This document shows positions 1 through 6,890 of a stretch of 38,713 nucleotides of DNA, one piece after another. The stretch spans positions 1-38,713 of the forward strand of contig NZ_JACJSA010000034.1 of NCBI RefSeq assembly GCF_014697545.1, given 5' to 3'. This stretch comes from Oscillatoria sp. FACHB-1407. Lineage in GTDB: Bacteria; Cyanobacteriota; Cyanobacteriia; Elainellales; Elainellaceae. The notes beneath the pieces are model-generated. The model worked only from the letters and a program-made list of their open reading frames with translations. It did not search any database and was not told where the DNA came from. Position 1 is the first letter of the stretch, and every line of letters begins with the position of its first letter. The translations under genes were made by a program, and so were the position numbers.

Positions 1-33
1 GGATGCAAAGAAGTTCTGAACTTCTTTGCATCC
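1..33. repeat. 33-bp palindrome at the window edge, candidate hairpin telomere or resolution site
   Basis: The first 33 bases form two perfect 16-bp inverted arms (1-16 and 18-33, left arm GGATGCAAAGAAGTTC) around a single T at 17. No T-tract follows, so it does not look like an intrinsic terminator for rightward transcription. A contig that starts in a perfect fold-back is what an assembler can produce when reads turn round a closed hairpin end, and the same window encodes a telomere resolvase. Against this, the single-base centre is not the even dyad expected of a resolvase product. An ordinary cruciform or transposon end is also possible. Confidence 0.5.
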
Positions 34-62
34 AATCTAATATAGCGATCGCTACCTATAAG

Positions 63-110
63 CAATTCAAATGCAACCCAATCTATTTGAATCTTTTATC
101 ATTTGAATTG
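63..110. repeat. 11-bp inverted repeat
   Basis: CAATTCAAATG at 63-73 is repeated in perfect inverted orientation at 100-110. The flanking words GCAACCCAAT and ATTGGATTGC extend the symmetry with one mismatch. It could form a cruciform or bind a dimeric protein. Confidence 0.6.
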
Positions 111-120
111 GATTGCACCT

Positions 121-217
121 GTGATCCCCATACGATCGCAATTAAGTAAAATAGCTGAAAGCCTTGCTGGGTGTGCATTTTGGCGTTCCGAGTACTGGTT
201 TGGCTTATGGGGATCAC
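121..217. repeat. 12-bp inverted repeat GTGATCCCCATA, 73-bp spacer
   Basis: GTGATCCCCATA (121-132) is exactly inverted as TATGGGGATCAC (206-217). The spacing resembles paired recombinase or transposase sites, but there is no gene between the arms, so function is unknown. Confidence 0.6.
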
Positions 218-462
218 AAGGTTCATCCAATCCAATACATTAGAAATCCGTATCAAATTATAGAAACATCCAATACAATTAACCCATATTCATTTGAATT
301 TACTATGAATCAAACCATCTACTCTCTTCATAATGGATTGGATATAAGCAATTCAAATCTATTGGAAAGTTATGAGTTTTTGATTGTAGTGCCTGAGTTT
401 ATTGGTCTGTTTGAGTTCTAGCAGTTGACTTGCTCAGTGCGATCGCTCAATTGAATTGCATA

Positions 463-491
463 TTGAATTTGTATATGGATTAAGCTAAAAT
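463..491 (+). promoter_or_regulatory. Promoter of the left small ORF
   Basis: TTGAAT at 463-468 and TAAAAT at 486-491 are separated by exactly 17 bp, a good sigma-70 type promoter. The right-arm copy keeps the geometry (TTGATT, 17 bp, TAGAAT) although the sequence has drifted, which supports function. Transcription should start near 498, about ten bases before the leader hairpin. Confidence 0.7.
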
Positions 492-507
492 GAATGCATA
501 TTCAAAA

Positions 508-540
508 GGCATCCGCTCAACGCCAATCGAATCGGATGCC
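508..540 (+). promoter_or_regulatory. Conserved leader stem-loop ahead of the left small ORF
   Basis: GGCATCCG (508-515) pairs perfectly with CGGATGCC (533-540) across a 17-base loop. The right arm has the same 8-bp stem and the same loop length, with the core AACGCCAATC identical. Conservation of loop as well as stem suggests a recognised RNA element near the 5' end, or a DNA operator. It lies about 20 bp before the start codon. Confidence 0.7.
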
Positions 541-561
541 CTACCTATTAGAGGTTCTTCA

Positions 562-783
562 ATGGTATCAACTCTCGTTAGACCTGTTCAATCTGCCCTT
601 ACAGCACCTTCTCTGTCTGCTTCTGCTATTGAAGCAATTCAATTCCTTTCACTTTCTAACCTCTCTGCTGACCAGCAAATCATTGTTGAAACTGCGATCG
701 GGCAAGTCGCTCTACAACGCAATTGCTCACGACTCACCGCCGCCTACTGGCTCAACTCTAAGGCGTTCCCGGAACTCTTCTAA
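562..783 (+). CDS. Small conserved protein, left-arm copy (73 aa)
   Basis: Function is unknown. The protein is a paralogue of the one at 38061-38285 near the other edge. Shared parts are an STL motif near the N-terminus, SAIE-AIQFL-L-NLS-DQQ in the middle, and VALQRNC-R--AA-WLN-KAFPE at the C-terminus. I chose the ATG at 562 because GAGG lies just upstream, the alignment with the right copy begins there, and the longer frame from 490 would start inside the -10 box. No signal peptide or membrane segment is visible. The right copy sits directly ahead of the telomere resolvase, so this left copy may be a leftover of an end duplication or a working regulator. It is probably transcribed from the promoter at 463-491. 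Confidence 0.75.
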   Translation: MVSTLVRPVQSALTAPSLSASAIEAIQFLSLSNLSADQQIIVETAIGQVALQRNCSRLTAAYWLNSKAFPELF

Positions 784-792
784 CTCTCCTGC

Positions 793-811
793 GGGGACAC
801 TCCTTGTCCCC
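793..811 (+). terminator. Stem-loop after the left small ORF
   Basis: GGGGACA (793-799) pairs with TGTCCCC (805-811) around a 5-base loop, ten bases past the stop codon. There is no T-tract, so classic intrinsic termination is doubtful. The equivalent hairpin between the right-arm ORF and the telomere resolvase is retained with a G-U pair, so it may instead be a processing or attenuation element. Confidence 0.5.
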
Positions 812-1122
812 CCTCCTTATCCAAACCAATTCACAATCTAAAATTAATCCAATTTATCCCTTAAAAATACAAATAATTCTGCCTGAAGCTCTCTTTCCCA
901 TACCAATACTCTCGCTTGGTTTAATCTCTTTATTCACAATAATTACCTTCCCTCAGTCGCAGATTGCACCACTAAATAATTGAGCAAGCTAACTCTCTTC
1001 ATACCCTTGGTTCAACTGCCACAGTTTCCTACTGGAAAACATTTCTAGAGGATTACTAAATTCAAATCACTGCTTAAGCTATCTATGTTTGAAAAATAGA
1101 CACAATAGCAAGAAACAAGAAG
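812..1122. other. Intergenic stretch with no gene seen
   Basis: The first 45 bp are the fading end of the inverted repeat. The rest is AT-rich with no ORF that has a ribosome binding site, no clear promoter and no long repeat until the 25-bp element at 1123. It separates the left arm from the 3' end of the rep gene. Confidence 0.5.
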
Positions 1123-1147
1123 CAGCAAGCTGTGGCAGTACCGGATA
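1123..1147 (+). repeat. 25-bp repeat shared with the mobC upstream region, possible oriT core (copy 1)
   Basis: The 25 bases beginning CAGCAAGCTGTGGCAG and ending TACCGGATA occur perfectly, in inverted orientation, at 33881-33905 just upstream of mobC. About 30 more bases upstream match partially (an AAAA-TAGAC word in both). Here the element is followed by CTGCC, giving an extra GGCAG...CTGCC dyad not present at copy 2. Position beside mob genes at copy 2 suggests an origin of transfer. No nic site can be proven by reading. Confidence 0.6.
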
Positions 1148-1187
1148 GATCTGCCAAACAAGGAAGATAATTGGTAAGTTTATCGAG

Positions 1188-4100
1188 CTAAGTCACCTCT
1201 GAAGACAACGGACTTAGAGTATTAAACCAACCAAAGACACGCTCGCGCATCTCAGGGCTTAGGAACTGAAACACACAATGCCAGAAGTTAGCAGATTTTC
1301 CTTTGAAAACCTCCTGGCCCATTCGGGAGAACGCTTGCAAAGACTGGCAAACCTCTATTAAACACACAGCGTAGAAAACTTCGTTCTTACTAAACTGAAG
1401 ATCTTTGGTGGGAGAATTTGAACCAGAACTTGCTGAAGAAGTGGCTTCAGACAAGGTTTCTACGATAGAAGAAGATTCAATAGGAGGTGAATCAGATTCC
1501 TGAAAGTTCTCAGCCTGATCACCCCCCAAACTGGCTTTACTAAGAAAGTTATGGGGAGGGTGATCAGATTCACTTTCCAAACCGGTGGCTGGAGCGATTC
1601 TTGGTTTCATTGATTCTGTAGAATCTGCTTGCAGATCCTTCTGTGACTCTCGATAACGAACATACATCTGAGCGTATTCCCAGGATTGCTTGCTGATGCG
1701 ACGGCGTTTATAGCGATTGCCCTCAGCGCTGGTTTGCCACTCCCATTCTGTCTCCAGCCCAAGCTGCCCTAACAATTCGGTGTAAATCTGACCATCATAG
1801 AGATTGGCTGTGCTCAGGTTTAGTGAGTCTTTTACTTCGCCTGGCTGTTGTCGCGACTGGTCTCCTAATTGTGCCAAGTCACCCGGGTAGTACCATCGCT
1901 CCGGTTTGAGGTAGTCGGGCACCTTTAGCCACTCTCGTGTTCTTTTTTGGCGAGTGTGCCAGCGAACATCGCCCCCAAATCGTTCGCCCGTTTCTTTCAT
2001 CTGCCGTTCTTCTGGTGCAAGATCTTTGGCGATCGCCTCAGATACATCGGCTTGCAACAGATAGAAAGCCTCCAATTGCCTCGCATACTGCCCTCGCTCG
2101 TTTTTCAGGGCTATACCAACAAATCCAGTAAAGGTTTCCCTTAACTCCCCTGATTTGTACTCATAGACGGTTTTATCAATCAGTTCCTGACCAAACCGTC
2201 TCAAGAGTAAGGTTTTCTCGATCGAAAGCTGTTCGATTGGGTCAGGTGCTTTAGGAGCGTTTAAGAGGCGGTTTAGTTCACTTTCAGACAACAGTTCTGC
2301 ATTCGCAATGGCGTGAGCGCGAGAAACTTTGATATCCCACCATGCTGCTTGCAGACCCGCTTCAGTGAACTTGTCTCCTCCTTTGTGTGTTGTTTTGACT
2401 TCATAGCCTTCCTCTTTCAATCGCTCCTTGAACCGCTGACGAAACTGAGTCATGCAGGCATTTCGGTATGCGGCATTTTTGCAGAATAGGTCGAAGTGAG
2501 GAGAATCCCATTCACTTGTCATTGGGTTGTACTCTGCTCCAAAGCTAAGGAGGTGCTTGCAATTGGCTTGGTAGTTACGCTGATACCATGCCTTGATTTC
2601 TGCTGGGTCTGTGGAGCGATTGGCTGCAAAGGCTACTCCTCGTTCGGCTGCCCATACTCGAATAAGCTTTGCTCCTCGGTTACGGGCGATCGCCTGTGAT
2701 GCTTGCGATACAACTAGAATTCCGTTGAAGAAGCCAAAGACACCTTTGGAAAAGCGCCCATTCTGGATGCTGATGCCACTAACGACACTGGGACTGCAAC
2801 AAATAAGCCTAAATTTCTCGCTGGCTTTGTTAATAACCCGTAAGGACTCGATCACTTGAGGATCTCCGCTCGTATCCCCGTTAATTTCTAGAATTTCCTT
2901 TGCCCACTCAGGGTGTAGGCGACGAATGTACTCAGCGATCGATTTGCAGCCCCTGATTCCCGACTTCAAGTCATCAATTACAAAGCAGGGCTGCCCTTTT
3001 TCTAACTGCTGTAGAAGCTCACTGATTAGCCGATCTGGTGTTTTGGACTCATCAAATCGAACCTCACCGAGCTTTGGTCGGTAATCATTAACGATTAGAC
3101 GGACTGGCGTTTCAGGGGGAGCGAGTCGTTCAATATACTCTACATCCTTGTCTGTAATGTCAGCACTCATAAACAGGCAGAGTCCTCCGCCTGCAAGAGC
3201 TGCATGGATTTGAGCTTTCAAACTTGAAAGAATCATTGGTCGTACCCCACCTTTGTTGCAGGTATCACCAAAGTTATGGTCCGCTAACTGGTCAAATTCA
3301 TCACCCAATAGCAATCCATTTGTCTGGAGCAAGCGTGGGTTGAATTGATGGGCTGAGTTAGAGCAGAAACCTACCTTCAGGGTGCCTGCGAAGGATTTCA
3401 TGTCGTCCTTCCATATCAATCCAATCCGTTCGGTCTCCTCCCGACCCAATGCAATTCGGTTGAACCATGCATAGACATTGGAGAACTGCGGTACAAAGGG
3501 GATCAATGCTTCTGTTTTGCCTGTGCCTTTTGCAGAGCAGATAACATAGATTGCATTTCGCTCCAATCCTAATGCCTCTAAGTCAAGGTTGGAGGTGTTA
3601 ATCCGTTTCCAGGGTTCACGAGTCAACCGCGATAAGCTCTGATAATTCCGCTCGTCAATCTCTGCCTGAAGGCTTTGAAGTGATTGCTGAGCCTGTTTGA
3701 GAGTGGCTTGCCGGGTTAGTTTAACACCACCATGCTCGACAGCGATCGCTCTAAACTGGTCAAACTCAATGAATTGGATGCGGTTGTAATCGGATGCCGG
3801 CAGCTCATCAATATCTTTATTGTCTTTGCTGACTTGCCCCCACCAGGCGATTTTGAGGCTGTATTCCCATGATTTCAGTAGGGCATATAGTTTGCCCCAT
3901 CGGTCCATCACATGACGATTCTGAACGTCACCAGCATCGGGGTAGAGGATAATTTCCTTGGCTTTTCCCAGTTCGTTTGAGGCAGCTTCTAGAGCTTCTT
4001 GAAAAAATTTTGGCGAACTGGCGAACAGACCACCAGCGGCACTGATGATGAGTAGGTTTAGCCGCTGGCTGGTCAGAAAAGGCTTTGCTCCAGTACCCTC

Positions 4101-4859
4101 GACCAGACCAATCCCGATCGGTGCATCACTGGGGCGAGAAACGGCAATTGGTAGTTCGCCTTGAGGCGCAGCTCCTTCAGCTTGCTGGGGATAAAGGTGA
4201 GAAGTTTGCCCATCAGGGCGATTTTTCGTAGCACTGGTGAGCCAGCGATAGCGGTTCTTTTCACCATCTCGCAGGTGTCGGAGGCGAACCTGGCAGGCGA
4301 CGATCAAACCATCTTTGTTGCGAATTGGGCAGAGATAGCCTGCGTCAAAATTAACGAGCTGGCGACCGCCAACTCCCACCCCTGGTAGCAGGTCGTTATA
4401 ACGTCCCTGAAGCTGTTGGTATCGCTCAACAGACTTGAAGCCACACAAATCAATTTGTTCTTGGGTGAAGCCTCTACGGACTAAATCCGCTCGATCCTCT
4501 GGGTGCAGTTCAAGTTCTGCTAGTAACGCTCGATACTGTTTGTCTCGCTCGACTTCAGGTAGAGATCGCGCCTGTCGTGCTGCTGCCTCGGTCTGTTGCT
4601 GCTGCCTCCTCTGAAGGTTTTTGGCTTGCCATTCCCGTTTTTGCTCGTCTGACCACTCTTTGGAGTGGTCAATTTTGAAGGTTGCCCAGCCGTTGTTTTT
4701 GTTGCTGATGCACTTGAATCCATTCTCAATTTGACCTTTGCGGGCATCGCTGTAGGTCATGCACAAGTGAATGTCATTTTTGCGTCGGCACTTGCCAGTC
4801 TCGTCGCCACAAACTTCACAAGCTCCGTTGCGGCGGTTGGCTTCGATGAATTTGCTCAT
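1188..4859 (-). CDS. Plasmid replication protein, CyRepA1-like primase-helicase (1223 aa)
   Basis: The likely replication initiator, combining a priming module with an ATPase/helicase module. A zinc-finger-like cluster (Cys14, Cys17, Cys24, Cys33) opens the protein. A DUF3854/TOPRIM-like region follows, with Glu254 in LVEGTGAKP and Asp308/Asp311 in YPDAGD. A Walker A motif AKGTGKT lies at 443-449 and a Walker-B-like GDEFDQ at 519-524. The last 250 residues are low-complexity with a short ordered tail. Size and order match cyanobacterial CyRepA1 proteins such as that of Synechocystis pSYSA. The start overlaps the upstream ORF by four bases (ATGA), with GGGGG in front, so the two are translationally coupled. 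The exact family name is from memory of the architecture, not a search. Confidence 0.8.
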   Translation of the reverse strand: MSKFIEANRRNGACEVCGDETGKCRRKNDIHLCMTYSDARKGQIENGFKCISNKNNGWATFKIDHSKEWSDEQKREWQAKNLQRRQQQQTEAAARQARSLPEVERDKQYRALLAELELHPEDRADLVRRGFTQEQIDLCGFKSVERYQQLQGRYNDLLPGVGVGGRQLVNFDAGYLCPIRNKDGLIVACQVRLRHLRDGEKNRYRWLTSATKNRPDGQTSHLYPQQAEGAAPQGELPIAVSRPSDAPIGIGLVEGTGAKPFLTSQRLNLLIISAAGGLFASSPKFFQEALEAASNELGKAKEIILYPDAGDVQNRHVMDRWGKLYALLKSWEYSLKIAWWGQVSKDNKDIDELPASDYNRIQFIEFDQFRAIAVEHGGVKLTRQATLKQAQQSLQSLQAEIDERNYQSLSRLTREPWKRINTSNLDLEALGLERNAIYVICSAKGTGKTEALIPFVPQFSNVYAWFNRIALGREETERIGLIWKDDMKSFAGTLKVGFCSNSAHQFNPRLLQTNGLLLGDEFDQLADHNFGDTCNKGGVRPMILSSLKAQIHAALAGGGLCLFMSADITDKDVEYIERLAPPETPVRLIVNDYRPKLGEVRFDESKTPDRLISELLQQLEKGQPCFVIDDLKSGIRGCKSIAEYIRRLHPEWAKEILEINGDTSGDPQVIESLRVINKASEKFRLICCSPSVVSGISIQNGRFSKGVFGFFNGILVVSQASQAIARNRGAKLIRVWAAERGVAFAANRSTDPAEIKAWYQRNYQANCKHLLSFGAEYNPMTSEWDSPHFDLFCKNAAYRNACMTQFRQRFKERLKEEGYEVKTTHKGGDKFTEAGLQAAWWDIKVSRAHAIANAELLSESELNRLLNAPKAPDPIEQLSIEKTLLLRRFGQELIDKTVYEYKSGELRETFTGFVGIALKNERGQYARQLEAFYLLQADVSEAIAKDLAPEERQMKETGERFGGDVRWHTRQKRTREWLKVPDYLKPERWYYPGDLAQLGDQSRQQPGEVKDSLNLSTANLYDGQIYTELLGQLGLETEWEWQTSAEGNRYKRRRISKQSWEYAQMYVRYRESQKDLQADSTESMKPRIAPATGLESESDHPPHNFLSKASLGGDQAENFQESDSPPIESSSIVETLSEATSSASSGSNSPTKDLQFSKNEVFYAVCLIEVCQSLQAFSRMGQEVFKGKSANFWHCVFQFLSPEMRERVFGWFNTLSPLSSEVT

Positions 4860-5212
4860 GCCATACCCCCTTTATTTCGATGGGGGTTAGTAGCAAGCCA
4901 TACTGGGTCAACGACCCAACCATTTGAGCCGCAAGTTTTAGCTGGATTGGAGCAAAGGGAAGCGTCCAATCCAGGGATAGCGATCGGGAAACCGCAAATT
5001 CGGCAGCACTCGCATAATTTTTGTGCAGTAGCGAGTGCTGCCTCTGGCTGGCTTTCTGCCTCTTGGTGAGGCTTTGATCCAATCCGATTTCTTGAGGATG
5101 CTTTGGAAGCGGCTTGCTTTTGATTGGAATTGGATTTGTTTTTTGACTTGGGTACTGTTTCGGGTTTAGGGATAGTCGGAGCTAAATCCCTAATTAACGG
5201 TATTTGTGACAT
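4856..5212 (-). CDS. Small zinc-ribbon-like protein ahead of rep (118 aa)
   Basis: Unknown function. The N-terminal half is basic and low-complexity (KSKNKSNSNQK). The C-terminal half has clustered cysteines (CECCRICG about residues 67-74, then C and C in CSNPAKTCG) that could bind zinc. It is followed without a gap by rep (4-bp ATGA overlap), so it is the first gene of the rep operon. In pSYSA a short ORF likewise precedes cyRepA1 and is tied to copy control; a similar role here is inference. The ATG at 5212 has an AAGGA-type site about ten bases upstream. Confidence 0.7.
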   Translation of the reverse strand: MSQIPLIRDLAPTIPKPETVPKSKNKSNSNQKQAASKASSRNRIGSKPHQEAESQPEAALATAQKLCECCRICGFPIAIPGLDASLCSNPAKTCGSNGWVVDPVWLATNPHRNKGGMA

Positions 5213-5548
5213 TTTGAAGTTCCTTGAGTAGGTGTTTTGCAGCTACTCAGGGTGTCCAATGCCCAAACAATCCAATTCAATTAATCTCGGTGCCAGTCTT
5301 GGCGCAAGTTTTTAATTCTTTAGAAATTGCCGAAAGTTGCGCTAGATGCACATTTTAGTGCTATACCTAGACATCAAGGTCTAAGAATCGATTAATATGA
5401 AAACAGGTAGGTCTAACCTAGACCTGTCTGGGTTGGATTGCTGGGTGATTTTGGGATCTTCCGCTCAAGAAAGATTTACACCCTGGTTACGTTTGTGGTA
5501 GTCGTCTACGTCGAGGTTCGATGTGGGCGGCTATCACTTTTAAAGGGG
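5213..5548. promoter_or_regulatory. Rep operon control region, possible origin
   Basis: 336 bp with no gene, upstream of the rep operon. AGGTCTA occurs directly at 5378-5384 and 5409-5415 and inverted at 5419-5425; the last two form AGGTCTA-ACC-TAGACCT, and a degenerate CCTAGAC lies at 5366-5372. A GCGCAA/TTGCGC pair flanks about 5302-5336. CCAATTCAATT-like words near 5270-5285 resemble words in the terminal arms. Candidate uses are an operator for rep copy control, iterons, or the origin itself. No DnaA box cluster was evident. Confidence 0.5.
5409..5425. promoter_or_regulatory. Palindromic operator AGGTCTA-N3-TAGACCT
   Basis: A perfect 7-bp dyad with a 3-bp centre about 200 bp upstream of the rep operon start, with another half-site at 5378-5384. 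This is the sharpest regulatory-looking signal near rep. The binding protein is unknown; the MerR-like protein at 6500-6760 and Rep are candidates. Confidence 0.55.
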
Positions 5549-6463
5549 TTAGGCGTGTTTTTTTAACCAGTATCGAATAAAGCTAACAAGCTCAGTTTCC
5601 TCCATGACATAGGTAGTTGATTTTCTCTGGACGGCTAAGGCTTTTACCTCATTTGTATCTAAGTACAAGTGCTCTGAGTTTTTGCCTAGCTGCGTTTCTC
5701 CTGCCAAAGCAAGAATTTTTGTGAGGGGACGACGGACATCCCTGGCAGAAGTACCGAACAATTCTTTCTCATTCTTTCTGATCCAAAACTCCTGATCGCT
5801 CAGGTCTTTGAGATGGTCAATATTCCATCGCTTTACCCCTTTCGCGCCTTTAAGGTATTTGAAATATAAAGCTTCTTTGTCTTCTCGATAGGTGATTGCT
5901 GCGTATCCAACGGCACGAAGTGCGATCGCAAAGTACTGCTTACTTGGAAAACGCACGAACAAATCCAAATCACCGTGACCTGTTTTAATCTCTGGGAAAA
6001 TTTCTACTTCCTCAGAACCAAATTCTTGCAGCAGTTTCTCAATGCTGGGACAGAGCTGCATTAGCTTCCTATACCGTCTAAGTGGAAGCTCTGCCAATAG
6101 ACCTGCTGCTTTTGAAATCAGGTCATTAATGAATCCGGGTTTCATGTTGCAGAAGGCAGTGTCCATCGAGAAGCCGAGAAGACCTTCAGCCTCTACAGTT
6201 AACTCCTGTAATGCTTCATAGTTTTTTGTCCGATGAGCGATTCTGTTGAGGGAGTCTGCAGGCTTTGTATCTGCTGCTTTTGAAGAAAGGTGATTTCCTT
6301 GTGATGAGGAAGGATTATCAGTTTGGTGGAGTGAGGGTTTTGATGGTGGGGTAGAGTTTACGCTAGGGAGAAAATTGCTTCCACGCTCAACAGGCTCTTC
6401 CTTTGAGTGAGAAAGAGTTGCATTGATTTGATAATGGTTAGCGGGCTTGGCTCCCAGAATCAT
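5549..6463 (-). CDS. Uncharacterised protein, possible nuclease-fold domain (304 aa)
   Basis: Not recognised as a named family. About 75 N-terminal residues are polar and disordered-looking (rich in S, P, N, K). From about residue 80 the protein looks globular. The segment EIKTGHGDLDLFVRFP...YFAIALRAVG (around 155-185) has acidic residues on predicted strands that loosely resemble a PD-(D/E)XK core, but a clear (D/E)XK is absent. The C-terminal half is basic and may bind DNA. The ATG at 6463 follows an AAGG-type site. It is followed by the rep control region and preceded at 36 bp by a MerR-like regulator on the same strand. Chromatin-like or nuclease roles are speculation. Confidence 0.6.
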   Translation of the reverse strand: MILGAKPANHYQINATLSHSKEEPVERGSNFLPSVNSTPPSKPSLHQTDNPSSSQGNHLSSKAADTKPADSLNRIAHRTKNYEALQELTVEAEGLLGFSMDTAFCNMKPGFINDLISKAAGLLAELPLRRYRKLMQLCPSIEKLLQEFGSEEVEIFPEIKTGHGDLDLFVRFPSKQYFAIALRAVGYAAITYREDKEALYFKYLKGAKGVKRWNIDHLKDLSDQEFWIRKNEKELFGTSARDVRRPLTKILALAGETQLGKNSEHLYLDTNEVKALAVQRKSTTYVMEETELVSFIRYWLKKHA

Positions 6464-6499
6464 TCTTCTACCTTCTAAGTTCGGTATTCCCTCGCTGTA

Positions 6500-6760
6500 T
6501 CAACTTGCTTCGGCTGTAATCTTCTCGGGTTGTGTATGGTACTGAGCGTAGATTTGTTCGAGTGCCTCCTTTGGAGCAGCGCCCTGCGCCAGTAAGCGTT
6601 TAAAGTGAGCAACGTAATCAGCTCTGTAGAGCCGTGTTCCGTCCCATTGGCGGACGCTTGGTTTCAGCCAGCCTTGCCGGTCCCACCGTCGAATTGTATC
6701 GATGCTCCGGCTTAGGGCAGTTGCTACCTCACCGATCGCCAGAAGATTTGAATCACTCAT
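6500..6760 (-). CDS. MerR-like helix-turn-helix protein (86 aa)
   Basis: A short DNA-binding protein with the MerR/excisionase winged helix: LLAIGEVATALSRSIDTIRRWDRQGWLKPSVR, then GTRLYRADYVAHFKRLL. The helix-turn-helix covers roughly residues 5-35. No ligand domain is present, so it resembles stand-alone plasmid or phage excisionase/regulator proteins. I prefer the ATG at 6760, which has GGTGA about six bases upstream; a longer version from 6787 has no ribosome binding site. AGGTTTGCATAGGTGTGCGT at about 6795-6815 contains imperfect repeats that could be its own operator. It may control the 304-aa gene downstream. Confidence 0.75.
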   Translation of the reverse strand: MSDSNLLAIGEVATALSRSIDTIRRWDRQGWLKPSVRQWDGTRLYRADYVAHFKRLLAQGAAPKEALEQIYAQYHTQPEKITAEAS

Positions 6761-6890
6761 GGCAGTCACCAATAAAGACAGTTGCATTTTAAATAGGTTT
6801 GCATAGGTGTGCGTATCCTGTTGACATAGATTAACAGTTTTTTCCCGCTAGATCTTATTTATTTGGATTTCTGCTACACCTGCTCAGAAC

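Larger units (their letters stand above)
57..358 (+). repeat. 16-bp direct repeat, two copies (57-72 and 343-358)
   Basis: TATAAGCAATTCAAAT occurs identically at 57-72 and 343-358. Only the two copies are meant; the sequence between them is separate. It is iteron-like, but two copies alone do not define an origin. Confidence 0.55.
34..438. other. Non-coding, repeat-rich left subterminal region
   Basis: No convincing gene here. The stretch holds several short ordered repeats: CAATTCAAATG (63-73) inverted at 100-110; GTGATCCCCATA (121-132) inverted at 206-217; a 16-bp direct repeat TATAAGCAATTCAAAT at 57-72 and 343-358; and several CCAATNCAATT-like words around 224-283. A HIP1 octamer lies at 46-53. 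The density of direct and inverted repeats suggests protein binding (iterons or a telomere-proximal region). Function is inference only. Confidence 0.5.
439..855 (+). repeat. Left copy of a diverged subterminal inverted repeat
   Basis: This block matches the reverse complement of about 37988-38425. The shared order is a HIP1 octamer, CAATTGAATTGCA-like words, a promoter, a leader hairpin, a GAGG ribosome binding site, a small ORF, a GGGACA...TGTCCC-type hairpin and a CCTTATCCAA-CCAATTCAC tail. Conservation is strongest over promoter and leader and weaker in the ORF, so the copies diverged some time ago but kept signal positions. The right copy runs straight into the telomere resolvase gene; the left copy fades out with no such gene behind it. 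Edges are by eye. Confidence 0.85.

Noticed and set aside
164-421. 85-aa ORF in the left arm
   Set aside because: No ribosome binding site, composition dominated by CCAAT/AATTC repeats, and overlaps dyads and the 16-bp direct repeat; more likely non-coding.
490-561. N-terminal extension of the left small ORF
   Set aside because: It would start within the -10 box and run through the conserved leader hairpin; the ATG at 562 has GAGG and matches the right copy.
4665-5069. Plus-strand 134-aa ORF opposite rep
   Set aside because: It is the antisense frame of the rep start and the cysteine-rich small gene, with no own ribosome binding site.
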